A DNA stretch of 64,000 bases, from assembly GCF_016019935.1 (NCBI RefSeq), contig NZ_JAECMT010000001.1, positions 496,022 through 560,021 on the forward strand. The letters are read 5' to 3'. The DNA is from Paenibacillus sp. GSMTC-2017. Its GTDB lineage: Bacteria > Bacillota > Bacilli > Paenibacillales > Paenibacillaceae. The position numbers and the translations under genes were made by a program. Positions 47,501-56,327 of this stretch are shown piece after piece. Below the pieces are notes generated by a model. It had not been told where the DNA came from, did not search any database, and saw only the letters and a list, made by a program, of their open reading frames with translations. Each line of letters opens with the position of its first letter. The first letter of the stretch is position 1.

Positions 47501-48147
47501 TTGAAGTGTATAGCTTTCTCCGACTGCTTCCGCAGTGGTTCAACCTGATCTTCAAGCTCTGTCACTAGATCATGAATCCGCAGCAAATTTTGCTCCGTCT
47601 CATCCAGTTTTTTTTGTGCCTCACGTTTGCGCGACTTATATTTGACTATACCCGCCGCTTCCTCGAATATTCCTCTACGATCCTCTGAACGTGTACTTAA
47701 TATTTCCTCAATACGTCCTTGACCAATAATCGAATATGCTTCTTTACCGATACCTGTATCCATAAACAATTCCGTAATATCTCTTAGACGGCATGGTTGT
47801 TTATTAATCAAATATTCACTATCTCCGCTACGATGAACCCTTCTAGTTACCGTAACTTCGTTATACTCTAGCGGCAATGCCCCGTCCGTATTATCCAAGG
47901 TCAATGACACCTCACCGTAATTGACTGCTTTACGCGCGTCACTTCCAGCGAATATAATATCCTCCATTTTGCCACCACGAAGACTTTTGGCACTTTGCTC
48001 CCCTAGAACCCAGCGGATGCCATCGGATATGTTACTTTTCCCGGAGCCATTCGGCCCAACTACCGCTGTAATTCCGGTTACAAATTCCAATTCCGTCTTG
48101 TCGGCGAAGGATTTAAAACCTGCTAATTCAATCCGTTTCAAAAACAT
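44572..48147 (-). CDS. smc: Chromosome partition protein Smc
   Basis: Condensin ATPase that organises and segregates the chromosome with ScpAB. At 1191 residues it matches the family. Walker A is near the N-terminus (VVGPNGSGKSNISDGIRWVL), long coiled coils at about 170-500 and 680-1000 flank the hinge (GALEGVHGAVAELMRVPERI), and the C-terminal head has the ABC signature and Walker B (LQLLSGGERALTAIALLFAI; PFCVLDEVEAALDEAN). It has its own promoter after the rnc terminator. Confidence 0.98.
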   Translation of the reverse strand: MFLKRIELAGFKSFADKTELEFVTGITAVVGPNGSGKSNISDGIRWVLGEQSAKSLRGGKMEDIIFAGSDARKAVNYGEVSLTLDNTDGALPLEYNEVTVTRRVHRSGDSEYLINKQPCRLRDITELFMDTGIGKEAYSIIGQGRIEEILSTRSEDRRGIFEEAAGIVKYKSRKREAQKKLDETEQNLLRIHDLVTELEDQVEPLRKQSEKAIHFKALKEQLKSKEISMYVHNIETVHQSWSEATDKLGKLQEEQLQLSTVVNKHDAHLEQDRQQLRGLELELDNLHESMLQISEDAEKCEGYGEVLKERKRNLEQNKRQLEESIAVQDTRITALTKNEAEFRSRAATLELELADLRTKLAYEEANLIGVAGGAVIDAEEKLKGELLDILSSMAQVRNEIRYATQQQETLQRRMERISEDELKWSEQGAKLAKRRSDLESALIETIEKLEQTRNRMLEESGQMKSLAQHLDDIMSAIRKWEQKLDSHISRRDTMKEMQDALDGFMQGVKEVLKSARRGSGALEGVHGAVAELMRVPERIEVAVETALGGALQHIVMEDERTARTAISFLKQRQLGRATFLPLDVIRGRMVPDSDKRMAASIEGFIGVAADLVQCDDRYQAIINNLLGNVMLAETLEQANRIASKCQYRYRIVTLEGDVVNAGGSMTGGSLQKKGASLLGRGRQIEALDQEIKDAKTTVVELRNKLSDLRKENAIRSQNMEELRTQSEQGRIQEQGIHAELQQLKSEEKHLMEQSQLSTSDKSTHIEEEQKIQEAAATAKIKLEQLTLDEARLQEAIRLAEERRKESESAKEELQGQLTDIKIAVAKTDQEKLSFQDQADRVRTDVQSAKQDLSNLRSLAAQQEVELGRHSEESIAQIAQLNDLRIKKANCAEQTDLKRSARAKRISELEQGESETKEQRTRLRSVEEQMRSTEIAVNRQDVELDNLLRKLSEEYELSYELAKEQYPLPEDVLGTQNDVRDIRRQISALGDVNLGAIEEYDRVKERYQFLFEQKNDLVEAKTTLYQVIKEMDDEMSKRFKTTFEAIRSHFVVVFSKLFGGGRADLILVEPDRVLDTGIDIVAQPPGKKLQNLQLLSGGERALTAIALLFAILQVKPVPFCVLDEVEAALDEANVSRFAQYLREFSELTQFIVVTHRKGTMEEADVLYGVTMEEGGVSKLVSVRMEEEESVSA

Positions 48148-48171
48148 GGCTTGGCTTTCACCTCACCCACC

Positions 48172-48201
48172 ATTGTATCACAAATTTGTTATTTGCGTTA
48201 A
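48172..48201 (-). promoter_or_regulatory. Candidate promoter of smc-ftsY
   Basis: TTAACG (48196-48201), an 18-base spacer and TACAAT (48172-48177) with an extended TGA. It would give a 5' leader of under 20 bases before smc. Confidence 0.55.
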
Positions 48202-48278
48202 TCATTTCACTACCTTGGCTACCCTCCAATATATAACTTTAGTCCCATATTTCAAGCGCTTATTGCATACTCTATTCC

Positions 48279-48315
48279 AAAAAAATCCCCTCCAGCCAAA
48301 CGACCGGAAGGGATT
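48279..48315 (-). terminator. Rho-independent terminator after rnc
   Basis: On the minus strand AATCCCTTCC/GGAGGGGATT (one wobble pair) with a 12-base loop, then seven U. It separates the fatty-acid/rnc unit from smc. Confidence 0.85.
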
Positions 48316-48372
48316 ACATAATTACTATACATACATAACCGTTCAAGCATTTGAATGCGGATATGTAAGCTA

Positions 48373-49071
48373 CTAAGTTTGTGAAAGTTTGTTCCACGCT
48401 TCGGCTGCAGCTCTTTGCTCTGCTTCCTTCTTTGTACGTCCAGCCCCTACACCATAACGTTCCTCGCCAAGACTAACCTCGACAACAAACTCTCTATCGT
48501 GAGCAGGCCCTCTTTCTTCCAAAATTCGGTATTCCACAGGACCAAGACCATAATGCTGAGAACGTTCTTGAAGCTTAGATTTAGCATCCTTCATAAGTAA
48601 GCCAAAATCATTTGATTCTATGTACGGGAACATATGAGCTTCTAGAAAAACTCTTGTACGTTCAATACCTGCATCAAGGAATATCGCTCCAATAAAGGAT
48701 TCAAACAAATCTGCAAGTAGTGCTTGCCGATGTCTTCCTCCTAGTTGCTCTTCTCCACGTCCCAGTAGAACATGTTTTCCGAGCTCAAGCCTTTCTGCGA
48801 AATATGCGAGCGATGGCTCACATACAACCGATGCACGCATCCTTGTTAATTCACCTTCAGGACGCTTCGGATAAGTATTGAACAAATATTCAGAGACAAG
48901 TAGCTGAAGCACTGCATCTCCTAGAAACTCTAGTCGTTCATTATCTTGTACGAAGCCGCGTTTATGTTCATTTACATAGGAAGTGTGCGTGAATGCTTGC
49001 CTTAATAACTTCGTGCGCTTGAAAGCGAGCTGCAGCGTCTGCTGCAGCTCGTCAAAGTTGTCATTCTTCAT
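48373..49071 (-). CDS. rnc: Ribonuclease III
   Basis: Double-strand-specific RNase for rRNA and mRNA processing. The signature [20 protein letters not shown] carries the catalytic acidic residues, [18 protein letters not shown] the second acidic cluster, and a dsRNA-binding domain is at the C-terminus ([38 protein letters not shown]). The 232-residue length fits. It overlaps fabF by 11 bases. Confidence 0.97.
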   Translation of the reverse strand: MKNDNFDELQQTLQLAFKRTKLLRQAFTHTSYVNEHKRGFVQDNERLEFLGDAVLQLLVSEYLFNTYPKRPEGELTRMRASVVCEPSLAYFAERLELGKHVLLGRGEEQLGGRHRQALLADLFESFIGAIFLDAGIERTRVFLEAHMFPYIESNDFGLLMKDAKSKLQERSQHYGLGPVEYRILEERGPAHDREFVVEVSLGEERYGVGAGRTKKEAEQRAAAEAWNKLSQT

Positions 49072-50302
49072 ATGCTTTCATCACGATCGTCGCGTTATGT
49101 CCACCAAATCCAAATGAATTGGAAAGGGCAACCTTTACATTCGCCTCACGCGGTTTGTTTGGTACATAATCCAAGTCAAACTCTGGATCCTGATTGTCCA
49201 GATTTATCGTTGGTGCAATGATGCTGTTTTTCAGTGTTAGCCCAAGAATTACCGCTTCTACACCGCCAGCCGCGCCAAGCAAGTGACCAGTCATCGATTT
49301 CGTCGAGCTGATTGCTACTTTATAAGCATGCTCTCCAAACGTTTTCTTAATAGCAGTTGTTTCAGAACGATCACCAACAGGTGTTGACGTTCCATGTGCA
49401 TTAATATAATCGATGTCCGACGGTTCAATTCCAGCATCCTTGATCGCCTTAGTCATACAACGTGCTGCTCCATCAGGATCAGGCTCAGTCATATGATGAG
49501 CGTCACCGCTCATTCCATAGCCGATAACTTCTGCGTAGATTTTGGCACCGCGCGCCTTTGCGTGTTCGAGTGATTCAAGAACGAGAACGCCTGCACCTTC
49601 GCCCATAACGAAACCATCGCGGTCAACGTCGAACGGACGACTTGCCTTATGAGGCTCGTCATTACGCACTGACATTGCTCTCATAGAACAGAAACCAGCC
49701 ATTCCAGTTGGACGGATCGTTGCTTCCGCACCGCCTGCGAGCATAACGTCAGCATCGCCGCGTTGAATCATTTTGAAAGAATCACCAATGGAGTGAGTCC
49801 CTGTTGCACATGCAGTAACTGCAGTGCTGTTAGGTCCTTTTGCGCCAGTTAACATCGACACTTGGCCGGATGCCATATTAGCAATCATCATCGGGATAAA
49901 AAATGGACTAACTCGTTTTGGACCTTTCTCTAGAAGGATATTATGCTGATCCTCCCAAGTACCAAGTCCGCCGATGCCGGAGCCGATCATTACACCTACA
50001 CGTTCTGGATCAGCGTTTTCACCGATTTGAAGACCAGCATCTTGGACAGCAAGATTACTCGCTACTGCCGCAAATTGCACGAAACGATCCATTCGGCGCG
50101 CTTCTTTTCTATCCAAACCGTAGTCTTCTGGATTGAAGTTTTTGATCTCAGCAGCGATACGTGTTGGATATTCAGAAAAATCAAATGCCTCAACGACAGA
50201 AACACCAGATTTCCCTTCAAGCAAGTTACTCCAGAATTGCTCCAAATCAGAACCAAGCGAGGTCATAACCCCCATGCCTGTAACGACAACTCTTTGTTTC
50301 AT
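49061..50302 (-). CDS. fabF: Beta-ketoacyl-ACP synthase II
   Basis: FabF elongates acyl-ACP chains by condensing malonyl-ACP. From the ATG at 50302 ([30 protein letters not shown]) the product is 413 residues, exactly the family size. The catalytic triad is visible: Cys in [17 protein letters not shown], His in [16 protein letters not shown] and His in [15 protein letters not shown]. It is separated from acpP by a hairpin; in B. subtilis fabF lies elsewhere, so this is the Paenibacillus/clostridial arrangement. Confidence 0.97.
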   Translation of the reverse strand: MKQRVVVTGMGVMTSLGSDLEQFWSNLLEGKSGVSVVEAFDFSEYPTRIAAEIKNFNPEDYGLDRKEARRMDRFVQFAAVASNLAVQDAGLQIGENADPERVGVMIGSGIGGLGTWEDQHNILLEKGPKRVSPFFIPMMIANMASGQVSMLTGAKGPNSTAVTACATGTHSIGDSFKMIQRGDADVMLAGGAEATIRPTGMAGFCSMRAMSVRNDEPHKASRPFDVDRDGFVMGEGAGVLVLESLEHAKARGAKIYAEVIGYGMSGDAHHMTEPDPDGAARCMTKAIKDAGIEPSDIDYINAHGTSTPVGDRSETTAIKKTFGEHAYKVAISSTKSMTGHLLGAAGGVEAVILGLTLKNSIIAPTINLDNQDPEFDLDYVPNKPREANVKVALSNSFGFGGHNATIVMKAYEE

Positions 50303-50421
50303 TACATTCACCTCTGCAGACAGCGTATAGAAGACCGCTAGCGTAATCTTCATGTATATAAATAGCTAAAAAGCTTCATTATTTAAGTAAAATGTGAGAT
50401 AAAGACAGTTAACATGGAGAG

Positions 50422-50447
50422 AAGTCCCGTCTGTTACGACGGGACTT
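50422..50447 (-). other. Strong hairpin between acpP and fabF
   Basis: Perfect 10-bp stem AAGTCCCGTC/GACGGGACTT with a 6-base loop, nine bases past the acpP stop. It is not followed by a U-run on either strand. It is a likely 3'-end stabiliser or partial terminator that keeps acpP mRNA above fabF. Confidence 0.6.
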
Positions 50448-50455
50448 GTCCATCC

Positions 50456-50689
50456 TTAGGTATGAGATTGTATGTAAGTTACAACTTCTCCCACCGTAGT
50501 GATTTTCTCTGCATCTTCATCAGAGATTTCCATATCAAACTCGTCTTCTAGCTCCATGACCAATTCTACAACGTCAAGAGAGTCAGCGCCGAGGTCATCT
50601 TTGAAAGAAGCTTCTAGTGTTACCTCTGCTTCGTCTACGCCTAGGCGGTCGATGACAATACGTTTAACGCGATCTACTACTTCAGACAT
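50456..50689 (-). CDS. acpP: Acyl carrier protein
   Basis: The acidic 77-residue carrier of growing acyl chains. The phosphopantetheine serine is in [40 protein letters not shown] begins at the ATG at 50689 behind the strong SD GGAGGTGA; six extra codons upstream are not needed. A stable hairpin follows the stop. Confidence 0.98.
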   Translation of the reverse strand: MSEVVDRVKRIVIDRLGVDEAEVTLEASFKDDLGADSLDVVELVMELEDEFDMEISDEDAEKITTVGEVVTYIQSHT

Positions 50690-50782
50690 CCGGTTCACCT
50701 CCTCCACCGTATTATACGAGAATTACTGATAAAATGCCAACTTTACCTTTTAGGTTAAGCAGTTTTAGAGCAGCAGTGCGTG

Positions 50783-51532
50783 CTACATATACATGCCGCC
50801 ATCTACGTGAACGGTCTGTCCGGTCATATATGCAGCAGCGTCAGAAGCAAGGAATCGAACAACATTCGCGATGTCCGTAGCTTCTCCCAGACGCGCTAAC
50901 GGGATCTGTCCAGACAACGTCTCTTTCATGTCATCCGACAATTTATCCGTCATTTCCGTTTGGATAAATCCTGGGGCAACACAGTTGACTGTAATACCGC
51001 GTGAAGACAACTCACGAGCACTAGCCTTCGTCAGGCCAATTACACCCGCTTTGGCAGCAACATAGTTAGCTTGACCCGGATTACCAAGAACGCCAACAAC
51101 CGACGAAATATTAATAATACGACCAGAGCGTTGCTTCATCATCGAACGGGATACGGCTTTTATACCGTTAAAGACTCCTTTAAGATTCGTTTCGATTACT
51201 GAATCGAACTCCTCTTCCTTCATTCGCATAATTAGGTTATCTCTAGTAATACCAGCATTATTAACTAAAATATCTAGTGCTCCGAACTGCTCAAGCACAT
51301 CTTTGACCATTGCATCAAACTCCGCTGCTTTACCAACATTTGCTTTAACGATGAATGCACGTCGTCCAAGCGCCTCTACAGCAGCAGCTGTCTCCGCAGC
51401 AGACGCTTCATTGCCAGAATAATTAATAGCAACATCTGCGCCCGCTTCCGCAAGAGCGATAGCAATGGCTCTTCCGATACCTCTCGATGCACCCGTAACG
51501 AGCGCCTTCTTGCCTTCCAAACTAGCAAACAT
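50783..51532 (-). CDS. fabG: 3-oxoacyl-ACP reductase
   Basis: NADPH-dependent ketoacyl reductase of fatty-acid elongation. Short-chain dehydrogenase of 249 residues with the cofactor motif [23 protein letters not shown] ([20 protein letters not shown]), the catalytic serine ([15 protein letters not shown]) and the YVAAKAG Tyr-Lys pair. It lies between fabD and acpP. Confidence 0.97.
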   Translation of the reverse strand: MFASLEGKKALVTGASRGIGRAIAIALAEAGADVAINYSGNEASAAETAAAVEALGRRAFIVKANVGKAAEFDAMVKDVLEQFGALDILVNNAGITRDNLIMRMKEEEFDSVIETNLKGVFNGIKAVSRSMMKQRSGRIINISSVVGVLGNPGQANYVAAKAGVIGLTKASARELSSRGITVNCVAPGFIQTEMTDKLSDDMKETLSGQIPLARLGEATDIANVVRFLASDAAAYMTGQTVHVDGGMYM

Positions 51533-51552
51533 AACATTTACCTCCGATATCG

Positions 51553-52485
51553 TTAATTGACCTGTAACGCTTCCAGCGCGGAAATGTTATTGATCGATAT
51601 GATGCGAACATTTTTATCGATTTTTTTGATAAGTCCTGCCAGTACAGTACCTGAACCAATCTCAACAAACGTATCTACACCTTGCTCGAGCAAATAACGG
51701 ATGCTATCCTCCCAAAGTACAGGCGAATACACTTGCTCTACTAGCAACTTACGAAGCTCGCTACCTTGGACTTCTTCACGTGCTGTTACATTCGCAACAA
51801 CCGGAATCGAAGCATTGCCTACATTTACATTTGCAAGCGTACTTGCTAGTTGTTCAGCAGCAGGCTTCATTAAGGATGAATGGAACGGACCACTAACCTC
51901 TAGCGGAATGACCCGCTTTGCACCGGCTTCATCTTTGCCTCTTTCAACTACCGCTTGGACACCAGCAGCTGTACCAGACACTACGATCTGGCCTGGACAA
52001 TTCACATTAGCAAGCTCAACTGCCGAACCTTCCGCCGAAATCGTTGTGCACAGACTAGCCAGCGCTTCACGTTCAGCGCCAAGTACAGCTGCCATCGCAC
52101 CTTGTCCACTCGGAACAGCCTGCTCCATATACAATCCGCGGGCCCGAACTGTGCGAACGGCGTCCTTAAAAGAAAGAACGTCAGCTGCAACAAGAGCACT
52201 ATACTCACCCAAACTATGGCCTGCTACGTAATCAGCCCTTAGTCCACTGCCTTCAAGCAACTTCAGGAAAGCAACACTAACAGTAAGCAGTGCTGGTTGA
52301 GTATTAGCCGTTTGTTTCAATAGCTCATCTGGACCGTCGAAGATCAGTGATTTCAAATCAAAGCCTAATGCTTCGTTTGCTTCATCGAAAATAATTCGGG
52401 CACTTTCGAACGTATCGTAAGCGTCTTTCCCCATTCCGACAACTTGAGCTCCTTGCCCTGGAAATACGAATGCCGTTTTAGTCAA
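51553..52485 (-). CDS. fabD: Malonyl-CoA:ACP transacylase
   Basis: FabD charges ACP with malonyl groups. The 310-residue product starts with [19 protein letters not shown], has the nucleophile motif [19 protein letters not shown] and the catalytic histidine in [19 protein letters not shown]. It is adjacent to fabG and fabH in the usual order. Confidence 0.97.
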   Translation of the reverse strand: MTKTAFVFPGQGAQVVGMGKDAYDTFESARIIFDEANEALGFDLKSLIFDGPDELLKQTANTQPALLTVSVAFLKLLEGSGLRADYVAGHSLGEYSALVAADVLSFKDAVRTVRARGLYMEQAVPSGQGAMAAVLGAEREALASLCTTISAEGSAVELANVNCPGQIVVSGTAAGVQAVVERGKDEAGAKRVIPLEVSGPFHSSLMKPAAEQLASTLANVNVGNASIPVVANVTAREEVQGSELRKLLVEQVYSPVLWEDSIRYLLEQGVDTFVEIGSGTVLAGLIKKIDKNVRIISINNISALEALQVN

Positions 52486-52534
52486 CGATTTCTCCCCCTA
52501 CACCATGAACAACTTCATTGCAACTTATACATTT

Positions 52535-53521
52535 CTACCAAACTAGTACTGACGAACCCCATGTTAATCCGCCGCCGAAGCCAACGAATACGATACGGTC
52601 GCCTTCCTTAATCCGATTTTGCTCAACAGCTTCAGCTAGTGCAACCGGAATGGATGCAGCGGACATATTGCCGTAGTTGTGCAAATTAATCATCGCCTTC
52701 TCCTCAGGGAGGTTTAGACGATTCATTGCAGATTGAATAATGCGAATGTTAGCTTGGTGCGGAATAAGAAGATCGATATCTTCTTTGGTCATACCCGCTT
52801 TTGCAAGTGCATCTTCTGCCGCACTGCCCATAATACGAACCGCAAATTTGAATACATCGTTACCAGCCATATGAATAAAATGTTGTTTTGTCGATACACT
52901 TTCTTCAGAAGCAGGAATTCGTGAACCGCCACCGCTCACTTTCAGAAGTTCGCCGCCACTGCCATCTGCTCCAAGCTCGAAAGATTTGAAACCGCGTCCT
53001 TCAGCAACGTGGCCTAGAACGACTGCCCCTGCGCCATCTCCAAACAGGATGCAAGTATTACGATCAGTATAATCAGTGATGCGCGATAATGTTTCCGCCC
53101 CTACAACAAGTACATGCTTGTACATTCCAGAAGTAATCATACTTGACGCTGTTGCTAAGCCGTAGATGAAACCGGAGCAGGCAGCTGACAAATCGAATGC
53201 TGCCGCTTTGCTTGCACCTAACTTACTTTGCAATAAACAGGCCGTTGATGGAAAGAACATGTCCGGTGTAATCGTTGCAACGATAATTAAATCGATATCT
53301 TCAGCAGTCAGTCCTGCAGCTTCTATTGCGCGTTTGGATGCTTCCAGCGCAAGGTCGGAAGTCGCTTCCGAAGCTGCTGCCATTCTGCGTTCTTTAATTC
53401 CTGTACGCGTTACGATCCACTCGTCATTCGTTTCCACCATTTGTTCTAGATGTTGATTCGTTATAATACGTTCAGGCACATATTTGCCTGTTCCAATAAT
53501 GCCTACAGGTTGCAAACTCAT
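52535..53521 (-). CDS. fabH: Beta-ketoacyl-ACP synthase III
   Basis: FabH starts fatty-acid chains, in Gram-positives often with branched acyl-CoA. The product has the catalytic Cys in AFDLSAACSGFIYGLATASS, His in LLIPHQANIRIIQSAMNRL and Asn in NLHNYGNMSAASIPVALAEA. A GTG at 53530 is too close to the SD; the ATG at 53521 (MSLQPVGIIGTGKYVPER) is preferred, giving 328 residues. The spacing to plsX is nine bases. Confidence 0.97.
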   Translation of the reverse strand: MSLQPVGIIGTGKYVPERIITNQHLEQMVETNDEWIVTRTGIKERRMAAASEATSDLALEASKRAIEAAGLTAEDIDLIIVATITPDMFFPSTACLLQSKLGASKAAAFDLSAACSGFIYGLATASSMITSGMYKHVLVVGAETLSRITDYTDRNTCILFGDGAGAVVLGHVAEGRGFKSFELGADGSGGELLKVSGGGSRIPASEESVSTKQHFIHMAGNDVFKFAVRIMGSAAEDALAKAGMTKEDIDLLIPHQANIRIIQSAMNRLNLPEEKAMINLHNYGNMSAASIPVALAEAVEQNRIKEGDRIVFVGFGGGLTWGSSVLVW

Positions 53522-53530
53522 GTCACACAC

Positions 53531-54526
53531 TCACTTCCCGTTAATTTCTGCGGAGATCGAGTCGATCAAATTTCCCTGAAGTGCGATTCGTGCTTGTCGA
53601 ACAGCATTTTTCACTGCTCTAACGTCAGACGAACCGTGGCACTTAACGACAAGACCATTCAATCCAAGGAGTGGAGCGCCGCCATGCTCCTTATAATCCA
53701 TCTTCTTCTTCAATTGTTTAAGCTTTGGAAGCATAATTGCCGCAGCAACTTTCGTCAGCAAAGAGCTGCCGAACGCTTCCTTAAGCATATTGAAAATTGT
53801 ACCTGCCGTACCTTCCATCGACTTAAGCATTATATTCCCTGCAAAGCCGTCACAGATGAGCACATCACAACTACGATTCAATATGTCTCTCGCTTCCACA
53901 TTTCCGATGAAGTTTATCGGTGCTTTCTCAAGCAGATCAAATGCAGCTTTAGTTGTCTCGTTGCCCTTCTTAGCTTCAGTACCAACATTGAGCAAGCCGA
54001 CACGCGGCTCCTTCAGTCCGTGAACTTTAGAGCGATATATACTGCCCATTATTGCGTATTGAAGCAAATGTTCCGGCTTCGCATCCATATTCGCACCTAA
54101 ATCAAGTGCGAGCACACCAACATCATCCATCGTTGGCATCATCGGGGCAAGAGCAGGACGTTCAATACCGTCCATCCGACCAACTATTAGCAGCCCAGTA
54201 GTCATAAGCGCACCTGTATTGCCTGCAGATAACATAGCGTCGGCTTGCTTCTCTTTGACCAGTTGACCTGCTACAACCATCGACGCGCCTTTTTTCCTTC
54301 TAACTGCTTTGACTGGCTCATCATCAGGACCGATAACATCATCCGCGTGAATGATTTTAACATTAGCCGGAAGGTTGTCCTTCAAAAGTGGCTCAATCGC
54401 CGCCTTATCTCCAACTAACAAAAGTTCCGTATCTGGCCATTCCGCCGCAGCTTCCAATGCTCCTTGAACAATAAGCGCGGGGGCATGATCTCCACCCATT
54501 GCATCAATGGCGATCCGCACTTTCAT
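53531..54526 (-). CDS. plsX: Phosphate acyltransferase PlsX
   Basis: PlsX converts acyl-ACP to acyl-phosphate for phospholipid synthesis. The protein begins at the ATG at 54526 or the GTG at 54520, the latter better spaced from AGGAGG and giving the family start RIAIDAMGGDHAPALIVQGA. Other family blocks are DVLICDGFAGNIMLKSMEG and GGAPLLGLNGLVVKCHGSSD. It overlaps the end of fapR by 23 bases. Confidence 0.97.
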   Translation of the reverse strand: MKVRIAIDAMGGDHAPALIVQGALEAAAEWPDTELLLVGDKAAIEPLLKDNLPANVKIIHADDVIGPDDEPVKAVRRKKGASMVVAGQLVKEKQADAMLSAGNTGALMTTGLLIVGRMDGIERPALAPMMPTMDDVGVLALDLGANMDAKPEHLLQYAIMGSIYRSKVHGLKEPRVGLLNVGTEAKKGNETTKAAFDLLEKAPINFIGNVEARDILNRSCDVLICDGFAGNIMLKSMEGTAGTIFNMLKEAFGSSLLTKVAAAIMLPKLKQLKKKMDYKEHGGAPLLGLNGLVVKCHGSSDVRAVKNAVRQARIALQGNLIDSISAEINGK

Positions 54527-55106
54527 CTCCTCCTCTGTCTGCTTCACCTTCAGATCGATAGATCACGAAATTGCCTTGAAACACCATCTCGTCACCTACA
54601 TATGTGAAAAGTTCAACTTTAGACTTGCCACGTTCCCCTGAAATGGATCGGACATAAGCTTTAGCTATACACTTCTCTCCCAGCTTAACCGGGCGGATAA
54701 AGCGAATATCTGCAGTTACTGTAAGTGCAATCGCATCGTTAATGACCGCTACCGCAAGTGAGTTCGCCTGTGCAAACACATGGTGCCCCCTAGCAATAGC
54801 TGTTCGAGAAAAGACATGTTCTTCGCGAATTTCAAAGATAGAAATACCGCTCTTGTCCAGCTCCAAATCAACAATCTCACCGATAACTTCATGTAACGGC
54901 AATGAGCGAACAGAATCATAGGAGCGTTCCGCCATCAGCTTCATGCGCTCTCTAAGTTCAGGAATACCAAGCTCCATCCGATCAAGTCGAATCGTTTGGA
55001 TACTAACTTTTAGAAAACGAGTAAGCTCACGATCGGTTATAAAAGGATTTTCTTCTATACACTGGGCCAGCTGCTGATGCCGCTGCCGTTTGGGCATTCG
55101 TTCCAT
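54504..55106 (-). CDS. fapR: Fatty-acid and phospholipid regulator FapR
   Basis: FapR represses fatty-acid and phospholipid genes until malonyl-CoA binds. The N-terminal DeoR-like helix-turn-helix (DRELTRFLKVSIQTIRLDRM) is joined to a hotdog effector domain (HVFAQANSLAVAVINDAIAL; ADIRFIRPVKLGEKCIAKAY). The ATG at 55106 (MERMPKRQRHQQ) lies eight bases from AAGGTGG and gives 200 residues; the frame opens 12 bases earlier. A matching operator overlaps its promoter, so autorepression is likely. Confidence 0.97.
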   Translation of the reverse strand: MERMPKRQRHQQLAQCIEENPFITDRELTRFLKVSIQTIRLDRMELGIPELRERMKLMAERSYDSVRSLPLHEVIGEIVDLELDKSGISIFEIREEHVFSRTAIARGHHVFAQANSLAVAVINDAIALTVTADIRFIRPVKLGEKCIAKAYVRSISGERGKSKVELFTYVGDEMVFQGNFVIYRSEGEADRGGDESADRH

Positions 55107-55199
55107 GCTCGGCACCACCTTTTAGTCTGTAGTGATTTCTAGAATACCTAGGTACACTCACAAATGAATGTTAGAAGCGAAAATGGCATATTCCATATA

Positions 55200-55228
55200 A
55201 ATATATGTAAAGCGTTTATTTTTATCAC
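55200..55228 (-). promoter_or_regulatory. fapR promoter
   Basis: On the minus strand GTGATA (55223-55228), a 17-base spacer and TATATT (55200-55205). The -35 lies inside the FapR operator. Confidence 0.55.
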
Positions 55229-55238
55229 CTGGTACTAA
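55222..55238 (-). promoter_or_regulatory. FapR operator upstream of fapR
   Basis: On the minus strand TTAGTACCAGGTGATAA, a 17-base imperfect palindrome whose left half equals the conserved TTAGTACC of the FapR box. It covers the -35 of the fapR promoter, consistent with repression of the fapR-plsX-fab operon. Confidence 0.75.
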
Positions 55239-55254
55239 TTAAGTATATGAGAAA

Positions 55255-55299
55255 ACCTCTATCGCGGTCAACTCATGATGAACGACCGCGGCTAGAGGT
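55255..55299 (-). terminator. Second hairpin upstream of fapR
   Basis: ACCTCTA and CGCGGTC pair with GACCGCG and TAGAGGT around a 14-base loop, followed on the minus strand by UUUUCUC. It lies between the rpmF terminator and the fapR operator. Either a backup terminator insulating fapR or a structured RNA. Confidence 0.5.
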
Positions 55300-55385
55300 A
55301 CGTTTTATCGCCAATAAGAACTTGTTATCCGAGTAATCTCAGAACGAACATATTCTTATGTGTAAAATCATTTTCCTTAATGAAA

Positions 55386-55423
55386 TCAAAAAAATAGCAC
55401 TTCACCGCTAGATGAAGTGCTAT
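55386..55423 (-). terminator. Rho-independent terminator after rpmF
   Basis: Perfect 11-bp stem ATAGCACTTCA/TGAAGTGCTAT with an 8-base loop; the minus strand continues into a run of U. It ends the yceD-rpmF unit. Confidence 0.9.
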
Positions 55424-55438
55424 CATTGAAATCATTAA

Positions 55439-55612
55439 TTATTGGGAAATGATCTCTTTTGTTTTGTAATATCCACAAACTTTGCATACATGGTGAGCCA
55501 ACTTAAGCTCTCCACATTGCTCGCACTTCACCATACCAGGTACTGCCAATTTGAAATGCGTACGACGTTTGTCGCGGCGAGTCTTGGATGTTCTACGTTG
55601 AGGTACTGCCAT
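55439..55612 (-). CDS. rpmF: 50S ribosomal protein L32
   Basis: L32, 57 residues from the ATG at 55612 ([20 protein letters not shown]), with the zinc-binding C-x2-C and C-x2-C pairs ([16 protein letters not shown]). A zinc-containing (C+) version. The SD AGGAGGTG is ideal. It follows yceD by 33 bases as usual. Confidence 0.98.
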   Translation of the reverse strand: MAVPQRRTSKTRRDKRRTHFKLAVPGMVKCEQCGELKLAHHVCKVCGYYKTKEIISQ

Positions 55613-55645
55613 ATTTCCCACCTCCTTCACAAAATTCAATCACTC

Positions 55646-56167
55646 TTAATCCTTAAATAGATCCTTCAGCGAAGCAAATCGAGGGTCAACCCGCTCGTTA
55701 TTACAATCGCATGTACGCTCATTTAAGTTCTGTCCACATGACTGACAGAGTCCCTTACATTTTCCATCGCAAAGCGGGGCAAATGGCATAAACAATTGAA
55801 GTGCTTCTTCCACATAAGGCTTCAAGTCCAGTTTGTCCGCTTCAACTTCGACAAAATCACTATCTTCGTCCTCGCCTGTGTCTTCCTCAGGATCACCTTT
55901 GGAAGCAGGCTTAAACTGCTCAAAGAATGGGATAACCGTATGTGCCTTGGTCGGCTCCAAACAACGTGAGCACGCCAATACTAGATCAGCGGATAGTTCG
56001 CCGTCAGCCGTAATAAATCCATCATGACCGACAACCTCAAGCGATATGTGCAGCGGACTTGTACTAATGACATCGATCCGCCCCTCGAAGAGGCCACTTA
56101 CATCCAGATCTTCTTTAATAGTTGACTTCAGGCCTTTGGCCATCATCTCTTGCATACGAAACTGCAT
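55646..56167 (-). CDS. yceD: YceD family (DUF177) protein
   Basis: A 173-residue protein of the DUF177 family that is nearly always upstream of rpmF; relatives are linked to 23S rRNA accumulation. The conserved cysteine pair LACSRCLEP and a C-terminal cysteine cluster (CDGKCKGLCQSCGQNLNERT) are present, suggesting metal binding. An acidic stretch lies at about 105-125. The start at 56167 (MQFRMQEMMAKG) follows GGGGTGAT. Confidence 0.92.
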   Translation of the reverse strand: MQFRMQEMMAKGLKSTIKEDLDVSGLFEGRIDVISTSPLHISLEVVGHDGFITADGELSADLVLACSRCLEPTKAHTVIPFFEQFKPASKGDPEEDTGEDEDSDFVEVEADKLDLKPYVEEALQLFMPFAPLCDGKCKGLCQSCGQNLNERTCDCNNERVDPRFASLKDLFKD

Positions 56168-56193
56168 ACTATCACCCCAAACAAACAAAGATT

Positions 56194-56223
56194 ATTATAG
56201 CTATTTTTATACCCTTTTGTCAA
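56194..56223 (-). promoter_or_regulatory. Consensus promoter of yceD-rpmF
   Basis: TTGACA (56218-56223), an 18-base spacer and TATAAT (56194-56199), both hexamers perfect. It drives yceD-rpmF, with a leader of about 20 bases. Confidence 0.75.
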
Positions 56224-56233
56224 CAATTTCGCG

Positions 56234-56261
56234 TTTCCAATTCGCATTAAACACATATAAT
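56234..56261 (+). promoter_or_regulatory. Candidate promoter of tmcAL
   Basis: TTTCCA (56234-56239), 16 bases and TATAAT (56256-56261) on the plus strand, divergent from the yceD promoter. The -10 is perfect and the -35 weak. Confidence 0.45.
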
Positions 56262-56327
56262 CGTGATTGGCCGCCCTCTCTATGCTATAGTGAAACCACT
56301 AGAAAATACAAGAGAGGTTGAAGCTTC

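Noticed and set aside
51701..52231. Plus-strand 176-codon frame
   Set aside because: Antisense to fabD; Ser/Thr/Ala-rich shadow.
53450..54100. Plus-strand 216-codon frame
   Set aside because: Lies antisense across plsX and the fabH start; Cys/His/Phe-rich composition typical of a shadow frame and no SD.
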